This document shows, one piece after another, positions 7,142 through 14,622 of a DNA stretch of 30,396 nt. The DNA lies in assembly GCA_934646835.1 (NCBI GenBank), contig CAKUES010000024.1, positions 1 through 30,396 on the forward strand, written 5' to 3'. Position numbers and translations under genes: made by a program. A model generated the notes under the pieces. That model worked only from the letters and a program-made list of their open reading frames with translations. It did not search any database and was not told the DNA's origin. Each line of letters opens with the position of its first letter. Position 1 is the first letter of the stretch. The stretch comes from an uncultured Coriobacteriales bacterium. GTDB taxonomy: Bacteria > Actinomycetota > Coriobacteriia > Coriobacteriales > QAMH01.

Positions 7142-8695
7142 ATGGCTCAAATGGAACCACTCAGGCCTAAAACAGAGGCCGCCATTGCCAAGAAGAAACC
7201 AGGAGGAAAGGTAAAGGGGGTCAACTGGATCAACCTGATCATCACGATCCTCATCGGCGTCGTGCTCTGGGTCACACCGCAACCCGCAGGCCTCGTTGAC
7301 TTCTGCAGCGGCATCAAGGGCTTCGACGGCGTCGATCCCAGCATCATCGCGACCAACTGCTGGCACTTGTTCGGCATCTTCGTGGCGACGATCATCGGCC
7401 TCATCTTGAAGCCCATGCCCATGGGTGCGATGTGCGTCTTGTCGCTTACGGTCGTCATGCTCACCAAGCTGCTCGACAACGGCACCTCCAGCGGCTACAT
7501 CACCAACACGCTGTCCGGCTTCCACAACTCCACCATTTGGCTGATCGTCATCGCGTTCTTCATCAGCCGCGGCTTCATCAAGACCGGGCTGGGCAACCGC
7601 ATCGCCTACCTGTTCATGAGCAAGTTCGGCAAGAAGACCTTGGGCATGATGTACTCCCTCATCTTCACCGACCTCGTGCTCTCGACCGCCATGCCGTCGA
7701 ACACGGCACGCGCCGGCGGTGTCATCTTCCCCATCGTCCAGTCCCTATCCAACGTCTTTGGATCCAAGCCCACCAAGGGCACTGAGCGCAAGATCGGCGC
7801 TTACCTGCATGTCACCGCATTCCAGGCCGACATGATCACCTCGTCGATGTTCATGACTGCCATGGCGGCAAACCCGCTTTCCGTCTCGCTGGCTGCAAGC
7901 CTTGCCGGCGTCAGCATCGACTGGGCGGGTTGGGCGATTGCCGCCTGCGTCCCCGGCTTGGTCTGCCTCATCGTCATCCCGCTCGTCATCTTCAAGATCT
8001 TCCCGCCGGAGATCAAGGAGACCCCCGAGGCAACGAGCCTCGCCAAGCGCAAGCTGGCTGAGATGGGTCCCGTCAAGACCTCCGAGAAGCTCATGGTCTT
8101 GGTCTTCGTCATTATCTTGGCCCTCTGGATCGCAGGCAGCGCCATCGGCCTCAACGCGACCGTCACCGCCTTCATCGGCCTCACCTTGCTGCTCGTGCTC
8201 GGCGTCTTGACCTGGGGTGACATCAAGAACGAGAAGGGCGCTTGGGACACGCTGGTGTGGTTCTCCGCACTAGTCATGATGGCCGGCTACCTCAACACGC
8301 TCGGCCTCATCCCCTGGTTCTCCGACCTCATGGCCAACGCCGTTGGAGGCATGCCCTGGGTCGCCGCACTCGTCGTCCTCGGCATCGTCTACTTCCTGTC
8401 GCACTACCTCTTTGCAAGCGCCACCGCACATGTCTCCGCAATGTACAGCGCATTTCTCGCCGTCTGCATCGCGGCAGGCGCCCCGCCGCTGGCATCCGCC
8501 ATGCTGCTCGGCTGCTTCTCGAACCTCATGGGTTGCCTGACCCACTACGGCGCAGGCCCCGCCCCCGTCTTCTTTGGCGCCGGCTATGTCAGCCAGGGCA
8601 AATGGTGGACCATCGGCTTCATCTGCGCGGTCATCACCATGCTCATCTTCTTCACTGTCGGCTTTGCCTGGTGGGGAGTCATCGGCTACCTCTAG
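7142..8695 (+). CDS. DASS-family (CitT/TtdT-like) dicarboxylate transporter
   Basis: A 517-aa polytopic inner-membrane carrier of the divalent anion:sodium symporter family, probably exchanging or importing C4-dicarboxylates such as malate, fumarate or succinate. About 12 hydrophobic segments are visible. The DASS substrate motif SNT is at residues 186-188 (STAMPSNTARAGG), and the second half carries LTHYGAGPAP (from about residue 466), the variant typical of CitT/TtdT antiporters. The Lys-rich N-terminus (about 1-25) is cytoplasmic. First gene of the operon with fumarase and fumarate reductase, which supports a fumarate or malate/succinate role. Citrate or tartrate cannot be excluded from sequence. 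Confidence 0.85.
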   Translation: MAQMEPLRPKTEAAIAKKKPGGKVKGVNWINLIITILIGVVLWVTPQPAGLVDFCSGIKGFDGVDPSIIATNCWHLFGIFVATIIGLILKPMPMGAMCVLSLTVVMLTKLLDNGTSSGYITNTLSGFHNSTIWLIVIAFFISRGFIKTGLGNRIAYLFMSKFGKKTLGMMYSLIFTDLVLSTAMPSNTARAGGVIFPIVQSLSNVFGSKPTKGTERKIGAYLHVTAFQADMITSSMFMTAMAANPLSVSLAASLAGVSIDWAGWAIAACVPGLVCLIVIPLVIFKIFPPEIKETPEATSLAKRKLAEMGPVKTSEKLMVLVFVIILALWIAGSAIGLNATVTAFIGLTLLLVLGVLTWGDIKNEKGAWDTLVWFSALVMMAGYLNTLGLIPWFSDLMANAVGGMPWVAALVVLGIVYFLSHYLFASATAHVSAMYSAFLAVCIAAGAPPLASAMLLGCFSNLMGCLTHYGAGPAPVFFGAGYVSQGKWWTIGFICAVITMLIFFTVGFAWWGVIGYL

Positions 8696-8739
8696 GCGTC
8701 TACAGCTCGCCCTCAAAGGGCACAAACCCGCTTTTCCCG

Positions 8740-8854
8740 GCGGGAGGTCGTCCAACCCCTCAACTTCCTTCCTCGCGACCTCCCGCACTCTCTCTCGAAC
8801 TTGCAGCGAGAGATCCCAACCCAGTCCTGAAACCCCTGCCAAAAGCATGCAGGG
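8740..8854 (+). promoter_or_regulatory. Three tandem hairpins between the transporter and fumarase genes
   Basis: The 182-nt gap contains GCGGGAGGTCG (8740-8750) pairing perfectly with CGACCTCCCGC (8776-8786), TCTCTCG/CGAGAGA (8791-8813), and CCCTGC/GCAGGG (8834-8854). None is followed by a T-run. They may be processing or mRNA-stability elements that separate transporter from enzyme expression. Confidence 0.45.
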
Positions 8855-8877
8855 TTGAGAAAAAAGGAGAGATTCTC

Positions 8878-9723
8878 ATGAAGGAAATCAGCGCAAGGAC
8901 CATCACCGCAGAAATCGCCCGCATGTCCATCGAGGCAGCCTGCGACCTGCCCGCCGACGTCGAGAAGGTCATCGTCGAGGCAACCGAGAAGGAGACCTCC
9001 GAATTTGGCAAGTACGCCATGGAGAAGGTCTGCAAGAACATCAAGATCGCCCGCGACACCAACGTCCCCATGTGCCAGGACACCGGCATGGTGATCGTCT
9101 TCGCCGAGATGGGTCAGGATGTCCACATCGTCGACGGCGACTTCGAGGACGCGATCAACGCCGGCATCGCCAAGGGCTACATCGACGGCTTCCTGCGCAA
9201 GTCCACCGTCATCGACCCCGTCATGAACCGCAAGAACGCCGGCGACAACACCCCCGCCATCATCTACACCTCCATCGTCCCCGGCGATACGCTCACGCTG
9301 ACCCTCATGCCCAAGGGCGCCGGCAGCGAGAACATGTCCCAGCTCAAGATGCTCAAGCCCGCACAGGGCCTCGAGGGCATCAAGCAGTTCGTCGTCGACG
9401 CCGTCGTCAACGCCGGCGGCAACCCCTGCCCTCCCACCGTTGTGGGCGTCGGCATCGGCGGTAACGCCGACAAGGCCATGCAGCTGTCCAAGCAGGCGCT
9501 GCGCCGCGAGGTCGGTGCTCCCAACCCCAACCCCGAGTACGCGAAGCTCGAGCAGGAGCTCCTCGAGGAAATCAACAAGTCCGGCGTCGGCCCCCAGGGC
9601 TTTGGCGGCCTGACCACCGCGCTTGCCGTCCACATCGAGACCTACCCCACCCACATCGCTACCATGCCCGTCGGCGTCACCCTCAACTGCCATGCAGCGC
9701 GCCACAAGCAGGTCGTCCTCTAA
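8878..9723 (+). CDS. Class I fumarate hydratase, alpha subunit
   Basis: A 281-aa Fe-S hydro-lyase subunit interconverting malate and fumarate with the beta subunit. The three cysteines expected to hold the labile [4Fe-4S] cluster are C66 (MCQDTGM), C184 (GGNPCPP) and C271 (LNCHAARH). Other family segments are RKNAGDNTPAIIY and PKGAGSENMS. The ATG at 8878 has AAGGAGA seven bases upstream. The same fold serves L-tartrate dehydratase (TtdA), so tartrate is the main alternative. Location beside fumarate reductase favours fumarase. Cytoplasmic and oxygen sensitive by family. Confidence 0.9.
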   Translation: MKEISARTITAEIARMSIEAACDLPADVEKVIVEATEKETSEFGKYAMEKVCKNIKIARDTNVPMCQDTGMVIVFAEMGQDVHIVDGDFEDAINAGIAKGYIDGFLRKSTVIDPVMNRKNAGDNTPAIIYTSIVPGDTLTLTLMPKGAGSENMSQLKMLKPAQGLEGIKQFVVDAVVNAGGNPCPPTVVGVGIGGNADKAMQLSKQALRREVGAPNPNPEYAKLEQELLEEINKSGVGPQGFGGLTTALAVHIETYPTHIATMPVGVTLNCHAARHKQVVL

Positions 9724-9792
9724 GGCAAGCCGACAAGGCACGCCCACGCAAGCAACTCCACACGACAACAAGAGAGTCTGAGAGGTTTCATC

Positions 9793-10356
9793 ATGGCTGA
9801 GATCAAGAACATCACCACCCCGCTTACCGACGAGGTAATCGCAGACCTGCACGTCGGCGATATGTGCAACATCACCGGCGTCATCTACACCGGTCGCGAC
9901 GCCGCCCACAAGATCATGACCGAGAAGCTCGACGCCAACGAGGCGCTGCCCGTCGACTTCACCGACCAGGTCATCTACTACGCCGGTCCCACCCCCGCAA
10001 AACCCGGTCACGTCATCGGCTCCTGCGGCCCCACCACCTCGGGCCGCATGGACGCCTACACCCCGCAGATGATCGAGGAGGCAGGCCTCAAGGGCATGGT
10101 CGGCAAGGGCCCGCGCTCCAAGGAGGTCGTTGACTCCATGGTCGCCAACAACGTCGTCTACTTCGCCTCCATTGGCGGCGCCGCAGCCGTCATCGCAGCC
10201 TCCGTCAAGGAATGCGAGGTCGTGGCCTACGACGACCTGGGCCCCGAGGCTGTGCGTCGCCTCGTTGTTGAAGACTACCCCTGCGTCGTCGCCATCGACG
10301 CCCAGGGCAACAACATCTACGAGATCGGCCCCAAGCAGTTTCGCGTCGAGGACTAG
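9793..10356 (+). CDS. Class I fumarate hydratase, beta subunit
   Basis: A 187-aa partner of the preceding gene (FumA C-terminal / TtdB-type domain). Recognisable motifs are YYAGPTPAKPG, GSCGPTTSGRMD near residue 78, GMVGKGPRS, and YFASIGGAAAV. It completes the substrate-binding half of the two-subunit hydratase. The ATG at 9793 has GAGAGG upstream. It is followed after 9 nt by the fumarate reductase flavoprotein gene, so malate dehydration feeds the reductase in the same operon. The same tartrate-dehydratase caveat applies. Confidence 0.9.
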   Translation: MAEIKNITTPLTDEVIADLHVGDMCNITGVIYTGRDAAHKIMTEKLDANEALPVDFTDQVIYYAGPTPAKPGHVIGSCGPTTSGRMDAYTPQMIEEAGLKGMVGKGPRSKEVVDSMVANNVVYFASIGGAAAVIAASVKECEVVAYDDLGPEAVRRLVVEDYPCVVAIDAQGNNIYEIGPKQFRVED

Positions 10357-10365
10357 GAGCCACCA

Positions 10366-12084
10366 ATGAAGAGCTACAAGTACGACATCGTCGTCGTAGG
10401 CGCCGGCGGCGCCGGCATGGAGGCAGCGCTCAACGCCTCCGCAGACGGCAGCCAGTCCGTTGCCGTCATCACCAAGGTGTTCCCCACCCGCAGCCACACC
10501 GGCGCCGCCCAGGGCGGCATGAACGCCGCGCTCGGCTTCCGCGATGAGACCGACACCGTTGAGAGCCACGTCTTCGACACAATCAAGGGCTCCGACTATC
10601 TGGCAGACCAGGACGCCGTCGAGTTCTTCTGCGGCGGCATGCCGGAGCTGGTCCTCGAGCTCGAGAGCATGGGCGTCCCCTACTCCCGCGACGACCAGGG
10701 CCGTATCGCCCAGCGTCCCTTTGGCGGTGCAAGCCACCCGCGCTGCTGCTACGCACAGGACAAGACCGGCCACGTCGTTCTCCACGCGCTCTACGAGAAC
10801 TGCCTGAAGAACAACGTCGTCTTCTACGACGAGTTCAACCTGCTCGACGTCGCAGCCGACGAAAACGGCGTCACCGGCCTCGTCGCCATCGACCTGCGCG
10901 CCGGCGAGATCGTCTCCTTCGAGGCCAAGTGCGTCGTCTTGTGCACCGGCGGCTTTGGGCGCGTCTACTGGACCCGCACGACCAACGCCACGAACATGAC
11001 CGGCGACGGCGTCGCCGCGGCGATGAGGGCGGGAGTGCCCGTCAAGGATCCCGAGATGGTCCAGTTCCACCCCACGGGACTCGCAAGCAGCGGCACTCTC
11101 CTGTCCGAGGCCTGCCGCGGCGAGGGCGGCTACCTCATCAACAAACTGGGCGAGCGTTTCATGGAGCGCTACGCGCCCGAGAAGATGGAGCTCGGTCCGC
11201 GCGACCTCGTCGCACGCTCCATTGAGACCGAGATCAAGGAGGGCCGCGGCTTTGGCGAGGGCATGAGGAGCTACGTGATGCTCGACATGCGCCACCTGGG
11301 CGCTGACAAGATCATGGAGCGCCTGCCCCAGGTCCGCGACCTCGCCCTCAAATTCGAGGGTGTCGACATGATCACCGACCCCGTGCCCATCCGCCCCTCC
11401 AACCACTACTCCATGGGCGGCATCGACGTCACCGACTACCGCACCTGCGCCACCATGCTCGACGGTTTGTTCGCCGCAGGCGAGTGCTCCAACGTCTCCG
11501 TCCATGGCGCCAACCGCCTCGGCGGCAACTCTGTGAGCGAGGTCTGCTTCTTTGGCAAGCAGGCAGGACTCGGTGCCCTGACCGCAGCCAAGAAACGCGA
11601 CTTTGGCTCCGATGCCGAGCTGAGTGAGCTTGCCGCCAGCTGGGAGGAGCGCTTCGAGAACGTCCGCAAGAAGACGAGTGGCACCCACGTCTACGAGATC
11701 CGCGACAAGATGGCAGAGGCCATGTGGAACGGCGTCGGCATCTTCCGCGAGGGAGAGGCGATCGAGGAGGCCATGAAGGTCGTCGACGAGTGCATCGCAG
11801 AGTACGCCGACGCCTACATCGACGACGCCAACAAGGTCTACAACAGCGCCTTCATGAACTACGTCGAGCTCGGCAACGTGCTTACTATCGCCCGCGCCGT
11901 GTGCATGGGCGCCCTGGAGCGCAAGGAGAGCCGCGGCTCCCACTCCCGCGCAGACTATCCCACCCGTGACGACGCACGCTTCATGAAGCACAGCCTCGTC
12001 ACCCTGGCAAAAGACGGAAGCTTCTCGCTGGACTGGCGCGATGTCACCGTCACCAGCTACCAGCCTCAAGAGAGGAAGTACTAA
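10366..12084 (+). CDS. frdA: Fumarate reductase flavoprotein subunit
   Basis: A 572-aa SdhA/FrdA-type subunit. It has the N-terminal Rossmann motif VVGAGGAG (about 10-17) and H44 in TRSHTGAAQGG as predicted covalent FAD attachment. Active-site segments are QFHPTG (233-238), EACRGEGG (R251), GPRDLVAR with R279 as the likely proton-transfer arginine, and RPSNHYSMGG. There is no Tat or Sec signal, so it should face the cytoplasm. Its context with the FrdB- and CCG-type subunits marks it as a type-E enzyme. Placement after fumarase suggests fumarate reduction to succinate, but succinate oxidation cannot be excluded by sequence. Its stop overlaps the first base of frdB's ATG. Confidence 0.93.
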   Translation: MKSYKYDIVVVGAGGAGMEAALNASADGSQSVAVITKVFPTRSHTGAAQGGMNAALGFRDETDTVESHVFDTIKGSDYLADQDAVEFFCGGMPELVLELESMGVPYSRDDQGRIAQRPFGGASHPRCCYAQDKTGHVVLHALYENCLKNNVVFYDEFNLLDVAADENGVTGLVAIDLRAGEIVSFEAKCVVLCTGGFGRVYWTRTTNATNMTGDGVAAAMRAGVPVKDPEMVQFHPTGLASSGTLLSEACRGEGGYLINKLGERFMERYAPEKMELGPRDLVARSIETEIKEGRGFGEGMRSYVMLDMRHLGADKIMERLPQVRDLALKFEGVDMITDPVPIRPSNHYSMGGIDVTDYRTCATMLDGLFAAGECSNVSVHGANRLGGNSVSEVCFFGKQAGLGALTAAKKRDFGSDAELSELAASWEERFENVRKKTSGTHVYEIRDKMAEAMWNGVGIFREGEAIEEAMKVVDECIAEYADAYIDDANKVYNSAFMNYVELGNVLTIARAVCMGALERKESRGSHSRADYPTRDDARFMKHSLVTLAKDGSFSLDWRDVTVTSYQPQERKY

Positions 12085-13046
12085 TGGAAACGATCACCTT
12101 CAGCGTCAAGCGCTTCGACGGCGAGAAGACCTGGCAGCAGGAGTACCGCTTCGAGCGCGCAACGATGACCCTGCTCGGCTGCCTCAACAAGATCCGCGAG
12201 GAGCAAGACGACTCCCTGTGCTTCACCCAGGCATGCCGCCACTCCATCTGCGGCAGCTGCGCCGTCTGCGTCAACGGCAGCGCGTACCTCGCCTGCGAGA
12301 CCCAGCTCGACGAGCTCGTCGAGACCTTCCAGACGCGCTACTTCCACATCACGCCGCTCAACAACTTCCCCGTCGTACGCGACCTCGTCGTCTCCTTTGA
12401 CGAGAAGGCCGAGAAGATGAAGAAGGTCCAGCCCTGGATGTGCGAGAAGCACAAGCGCGCCCTGGAAAACGACCACACCCAGTCCGAAGCCGACTACCAC
12501 AAGATCTCCGTCCCCGCAGACTGCGTCTTGTGCGGCTGCTGCGCCTCCGAGTGCCGCGAGCTCTCCTACGACGACGGCAGCTACCTCGACCCCTTCATCA
12601 TGAACAAGGCGTACCGCTTTGTCCGCGATAGCCGCGACGAATGCGCATCCGAGCGCATCCTGGCAACCCTCGACAACAACCTGTGGAAGTGCATCCACTG
12701 CAACCAATGCGCAAGCAAGTGCCCCAAGCACATCAGCGTCTCCCAGGAGATCAGCTACCTGCGCCAGGAGGCCCTCGCCATGGGCGAGGACAAGAGCATG
12801 GGCGCGCGCCACGCCTACGCCTTCCGCGACGACATCATCAAGACCGGTATGCTCAACGAGGCGATGCTCGCCGTCAAGACCGAGGGTCTCGTGGGCACGG
12901 CCAAGAACCGCATCCCGTTCGCCATGCGCATGGTCGCAGCCGGAAAGATGAACCCCCTGCACGCCCTGGGCGGCAAGCCCGTCAACGGCATCGAGGACGT
13001 CCGCAAGCTCTACGCCATCGCCCAAAACGAGAAGAAGGGCCACTAA
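12084..13046 (+). CDS. frdB: Fumarate reductase iron-sulfur subunit (type E, two [4Fe-4S] motifs)
   Basis: A 320-aa electron-transfer subunit. C51, C56, C59 and C71 form the plant-type [2Fe-2S] site. C147-C150-C153-C157 form the next cluster motif. The third motif is C203-x2-C206-x2-C209-x3-C213-Pro. Ordinary FrdB/SdhB has a non-cysteine at the C206 position and holds a [3Fe-4S] cluster; the extra Cys here predicts a second [4Fe-4S], as known for type-E (CCG-associated) enzymes. It is longer than E. coli FrdB (244 aa), with a C-terminal extension. The start overlaps the frdA stop by one base (TAATG), so translation is coupled. It should pass electrons between the CCG subunit and FAD. Confidence 0.92.
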   Translation: METITFSVKRFDGEKTWQQEYRFERATMTLLGCLNKIREEQDDSLCFTQACRHSICGSCAVCVNGSAYLACETQLDELVETFQTRYFHITPLNNFPVVRDLVVSFDEKAEKMKKVQPWMCEKHKRALENDHTQSEADYHKISVPADCVLCGCCASECRELSYDDGSYLDPFIMNKAYRFVRDSRDECASERILATLDNNLWKCIHCNQCASKCPKHISVSQEISYLRQEALAMGEDKSMGARHAYAFRDDIIKTGMLNEAMLAVKTEGLVGTAKNRIPFAMRMVAAGKMNPLHALGGKPVNGIEDVRKLYAIAQNEKKGH

Positions 13047-13048
13047 CC

Positions 13049-13939
13049 ATGACCAGCAAACTCCGCTACGCGTTCTTCCCCGGCTGCACGCTCGAGAGCG
13101 CAGCCAGCGAGCTCAAGACCTCCACCGAGCTCACCTGCCGCAAGCTGGGCATCGAGCTCGTCGAGATCGACGGCTGGACTTGCTGCGGCGCATCCCAGGT
13201 CCAAGACGTCGACGGCTACTTTGGCCTTCTGGTCAATGCCCGCAACCTCGCCCTTGCCGAGGCGCAGGGCTTCGACAAGATCATGACCGTCTGCAACACC
13301 TGCACGCTCATGCTCCGCGGCGCCAAAGCGCGCCTTGACGGTGACGAGGCCCTGAAGGCCAAGGTCAACGCCGCGCTCGCCGAGGTCGGCCTCACCTACC
13401 GCGGCACCGTCGAGGTCACCCACTACCTGTGGGCCCTGGTACAGGACTACGGTCTGGACCGCCTTGCAGAGCAGGTCGTCAACCCGCTCGAGAACCTCTC
13501 TGTCGCCAACTTCTACGGCTGCCACATCCTCATGCCGCCCAAGATCATGGGCTTCGAGGACGCACGCAACCCGCAGTCCATGGAGATGGTCGCAGCCGCC
13601 CTGGGCGCCAAGAACATCGACTACGAACAGCGTCTCGCATGCTGCGGCTTCCACTCCATCTACCCCGCAGAGAAGGAGGCGGAGATCGCCAACGGCGTGA
13701 GCTGCATGGTCGCCCGTGAGCAAGGTGCGGACTGCATCGTCACCCCGTGCCCTCTGTGCCACTTCGCGCTCGACATGTGGCAGGCGGACTCTCAGAAGTA
13801 CTTCGACGACAACATCACCATGCCGATCCTGCACCTGCCGCAGCTCGTCGGCCTGGCCATCGGCTTCACGCCCAAGGAGCTCGGCATCAACAAGCACGTC
13901 GTCAACGCCACCGGCATGCTCAAGCGAGCACTCGCCTAG
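13049..13939 (+). CDS. Type-E fumarate reductase CCG-domain subunit (SdhE/HdrB-like)
   Basis: A 296-aa protein with two CCG (heterodisulfide-reductase B-like) cysteine modules: C13, C45-C46-G47, C82 and C85, then C158, C198-C199-G200, C234 and C237. No transmembrane helix is apparent, unlike the b-haem anchors of classical fumarate reductases. In type-E succinate/fumarate oxidoreductases this subunit replaces the anchor and is thought to mediate quinone interaction at the membrane surface or thiol chemistry (methylmenaquinol:fumarate or thiol:fumarate reductases). It starts 2 nt after the frdB stop. The electron donor (menaquinol, methylmenaquinol or a thiol) is not readable from sequence. 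Confidence 0.88.
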   Translation: MTSKLRYAFFPGCTLESAASELKTSTELTCRKLGIELVEIDGWTCCGASQVQDVDGYFGLLVNARNLALAEAQGFDKIMTVCNTCTLMLRGAKARLDGDEALKAKVNAALAEVGLTYRGTVEVTHYLWALVQDYGLDRLAEQVVNPLENLSVANFYGCHILMPPKIMGFEDARNPQSMEMVAAALGAKNIDYEQRLACCGFHSIYPAEKEAEIANGVSCMVAREQGADCIVTPCPLCHFALDMWQADSQKYFDDNITMPILHLPQLVGLAIGFTPKELGINKHVVNATGMLKRALA

Positions 13940-13999
13940 CAAAACACCGCTTGGGGCGGCATCGACCCCGCTCCAAGCGCTCGAACAGGAGGAAAGGTC

Positions 14000-14512
14000 A
14001 TGCAGGGTAGCGCAATCGTCACAGAAGGCGTCCGCGCAAAGCTCGAGGAGCTGCGCCGCAAAGTCGCAGAAGAAGGCAGAGAGCCTGGTCCGACCAGCAT
14101 CGCAGAGGAGCCCGAACCCCTCTACGAGCTCAAGGCCAAGCTCACCTACAAGCCGGGCGACAGCACGATGTGGATCGTCGCGTCCAACCAGGACTGGACC
14201 CACGACGCGCTCGACGACGTGGAGATCATCCCCGGCACCATCTACGCCGACGACGCCCCCTTCCTCCCCGACTCGATGGCACTTACCGGCTACTTCCAGG
14301 CAGACGACGGCAAGTGGGTTCATGTCGACAACGGCCGCGTGCGCGTCGACGGCAAGAACGGCAGCGCGGACTGGCGCGCCAAGCTCGATGACTTCAGCGA
14401 GGTAGTCGAGCAGCTCAACGCAGCGATGGAGACCCCGCGCTTCAGGCATATGGCAGAGAAAGCTGCAATGCAGCAAGCCCGCCGAGAGCAATGGGGAGCA
14501 TTCGCGTTGTAA
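14000..14512 (+). CDS. Uncharacterised 170-aa protein of the fumarate reductase operon
   Basis: I do not recognise this family. It is soluble, has no Cys and no signal peptide. A charged N-terminal helix (residues about 5-30, VRAKLEELRRKVAEEG) leads into a Trp/Asp-rich, probably beta-strand middle (about 40-125, with MWIVASNQDWTHDAL and DDGKWVHVDNGRVRVDGKNG) and a C-terminal helix rich in Ala, Gln and Arg. A very good AGGAGGAAAGG site precedes the ATG at 14000. It lies 60 nt after the CCG subunit and just before the operon terminator, so it is co-transcribed. An accessory or assembly role for the reductase is a guess from position only. Confidence 0.75.
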   Translation: MQGSAIVTEGVRAKLEELRRKVAEEGREPGPTSIAEEPEPLYELKAKLTYKPGDSTMWIVASNQDWTHDALDDVEIIPGTIYADDAPFLPDSMALTGYFQADDGKWVHVDNGRVRVDGKNGSADWRAKLDDFSEVVEQLNAAMETPRFRHMAEKAAMQQARREQWGAFAL

Positions 14513-14526
14513 TCACACAGCAGGAC

Positions 14527-14562
14527 AAGGCGGGTGCGCAGCGCGCCCGCCTTCGTTTATAT
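14527..14562 (+). terminator. Terminator of the dicarboxylate respiration operon
   Basis: AAGGCGGG (14527-14534) pairs with CCCGCCTT (14546-14553), and the stem extends inward through GC pairs. It is followed by CGTTTATATT, a moderate U-tract. It sits 14 nt after the 170-aa gene and separates the operon from the LuxR gene. Confidence 0.75.
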
Positions 14563-14622
14563 TGTTGTCAATTCCATTAGCAAAACAACCTTTGTTGACA
14601 CGTACACATAGGAGAGGGGCAC

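Noticed and set aside
8713..12069. A very long open frame on the minus strand opposite fumarase and frdA
   Set aside because: It is antisense to clearly recognised genes, its translation is Val/Gly/Asp/Leu-rich low complexity, and GC-rich codon bias keeps such frames open.
13043..14491. A minus-strand open frame opposite the CCG subunit and the 170-aa gene
   Set aside because: It has biased composition and no ribosome site, whereas the plus-strand genes have good sites and family motifs.
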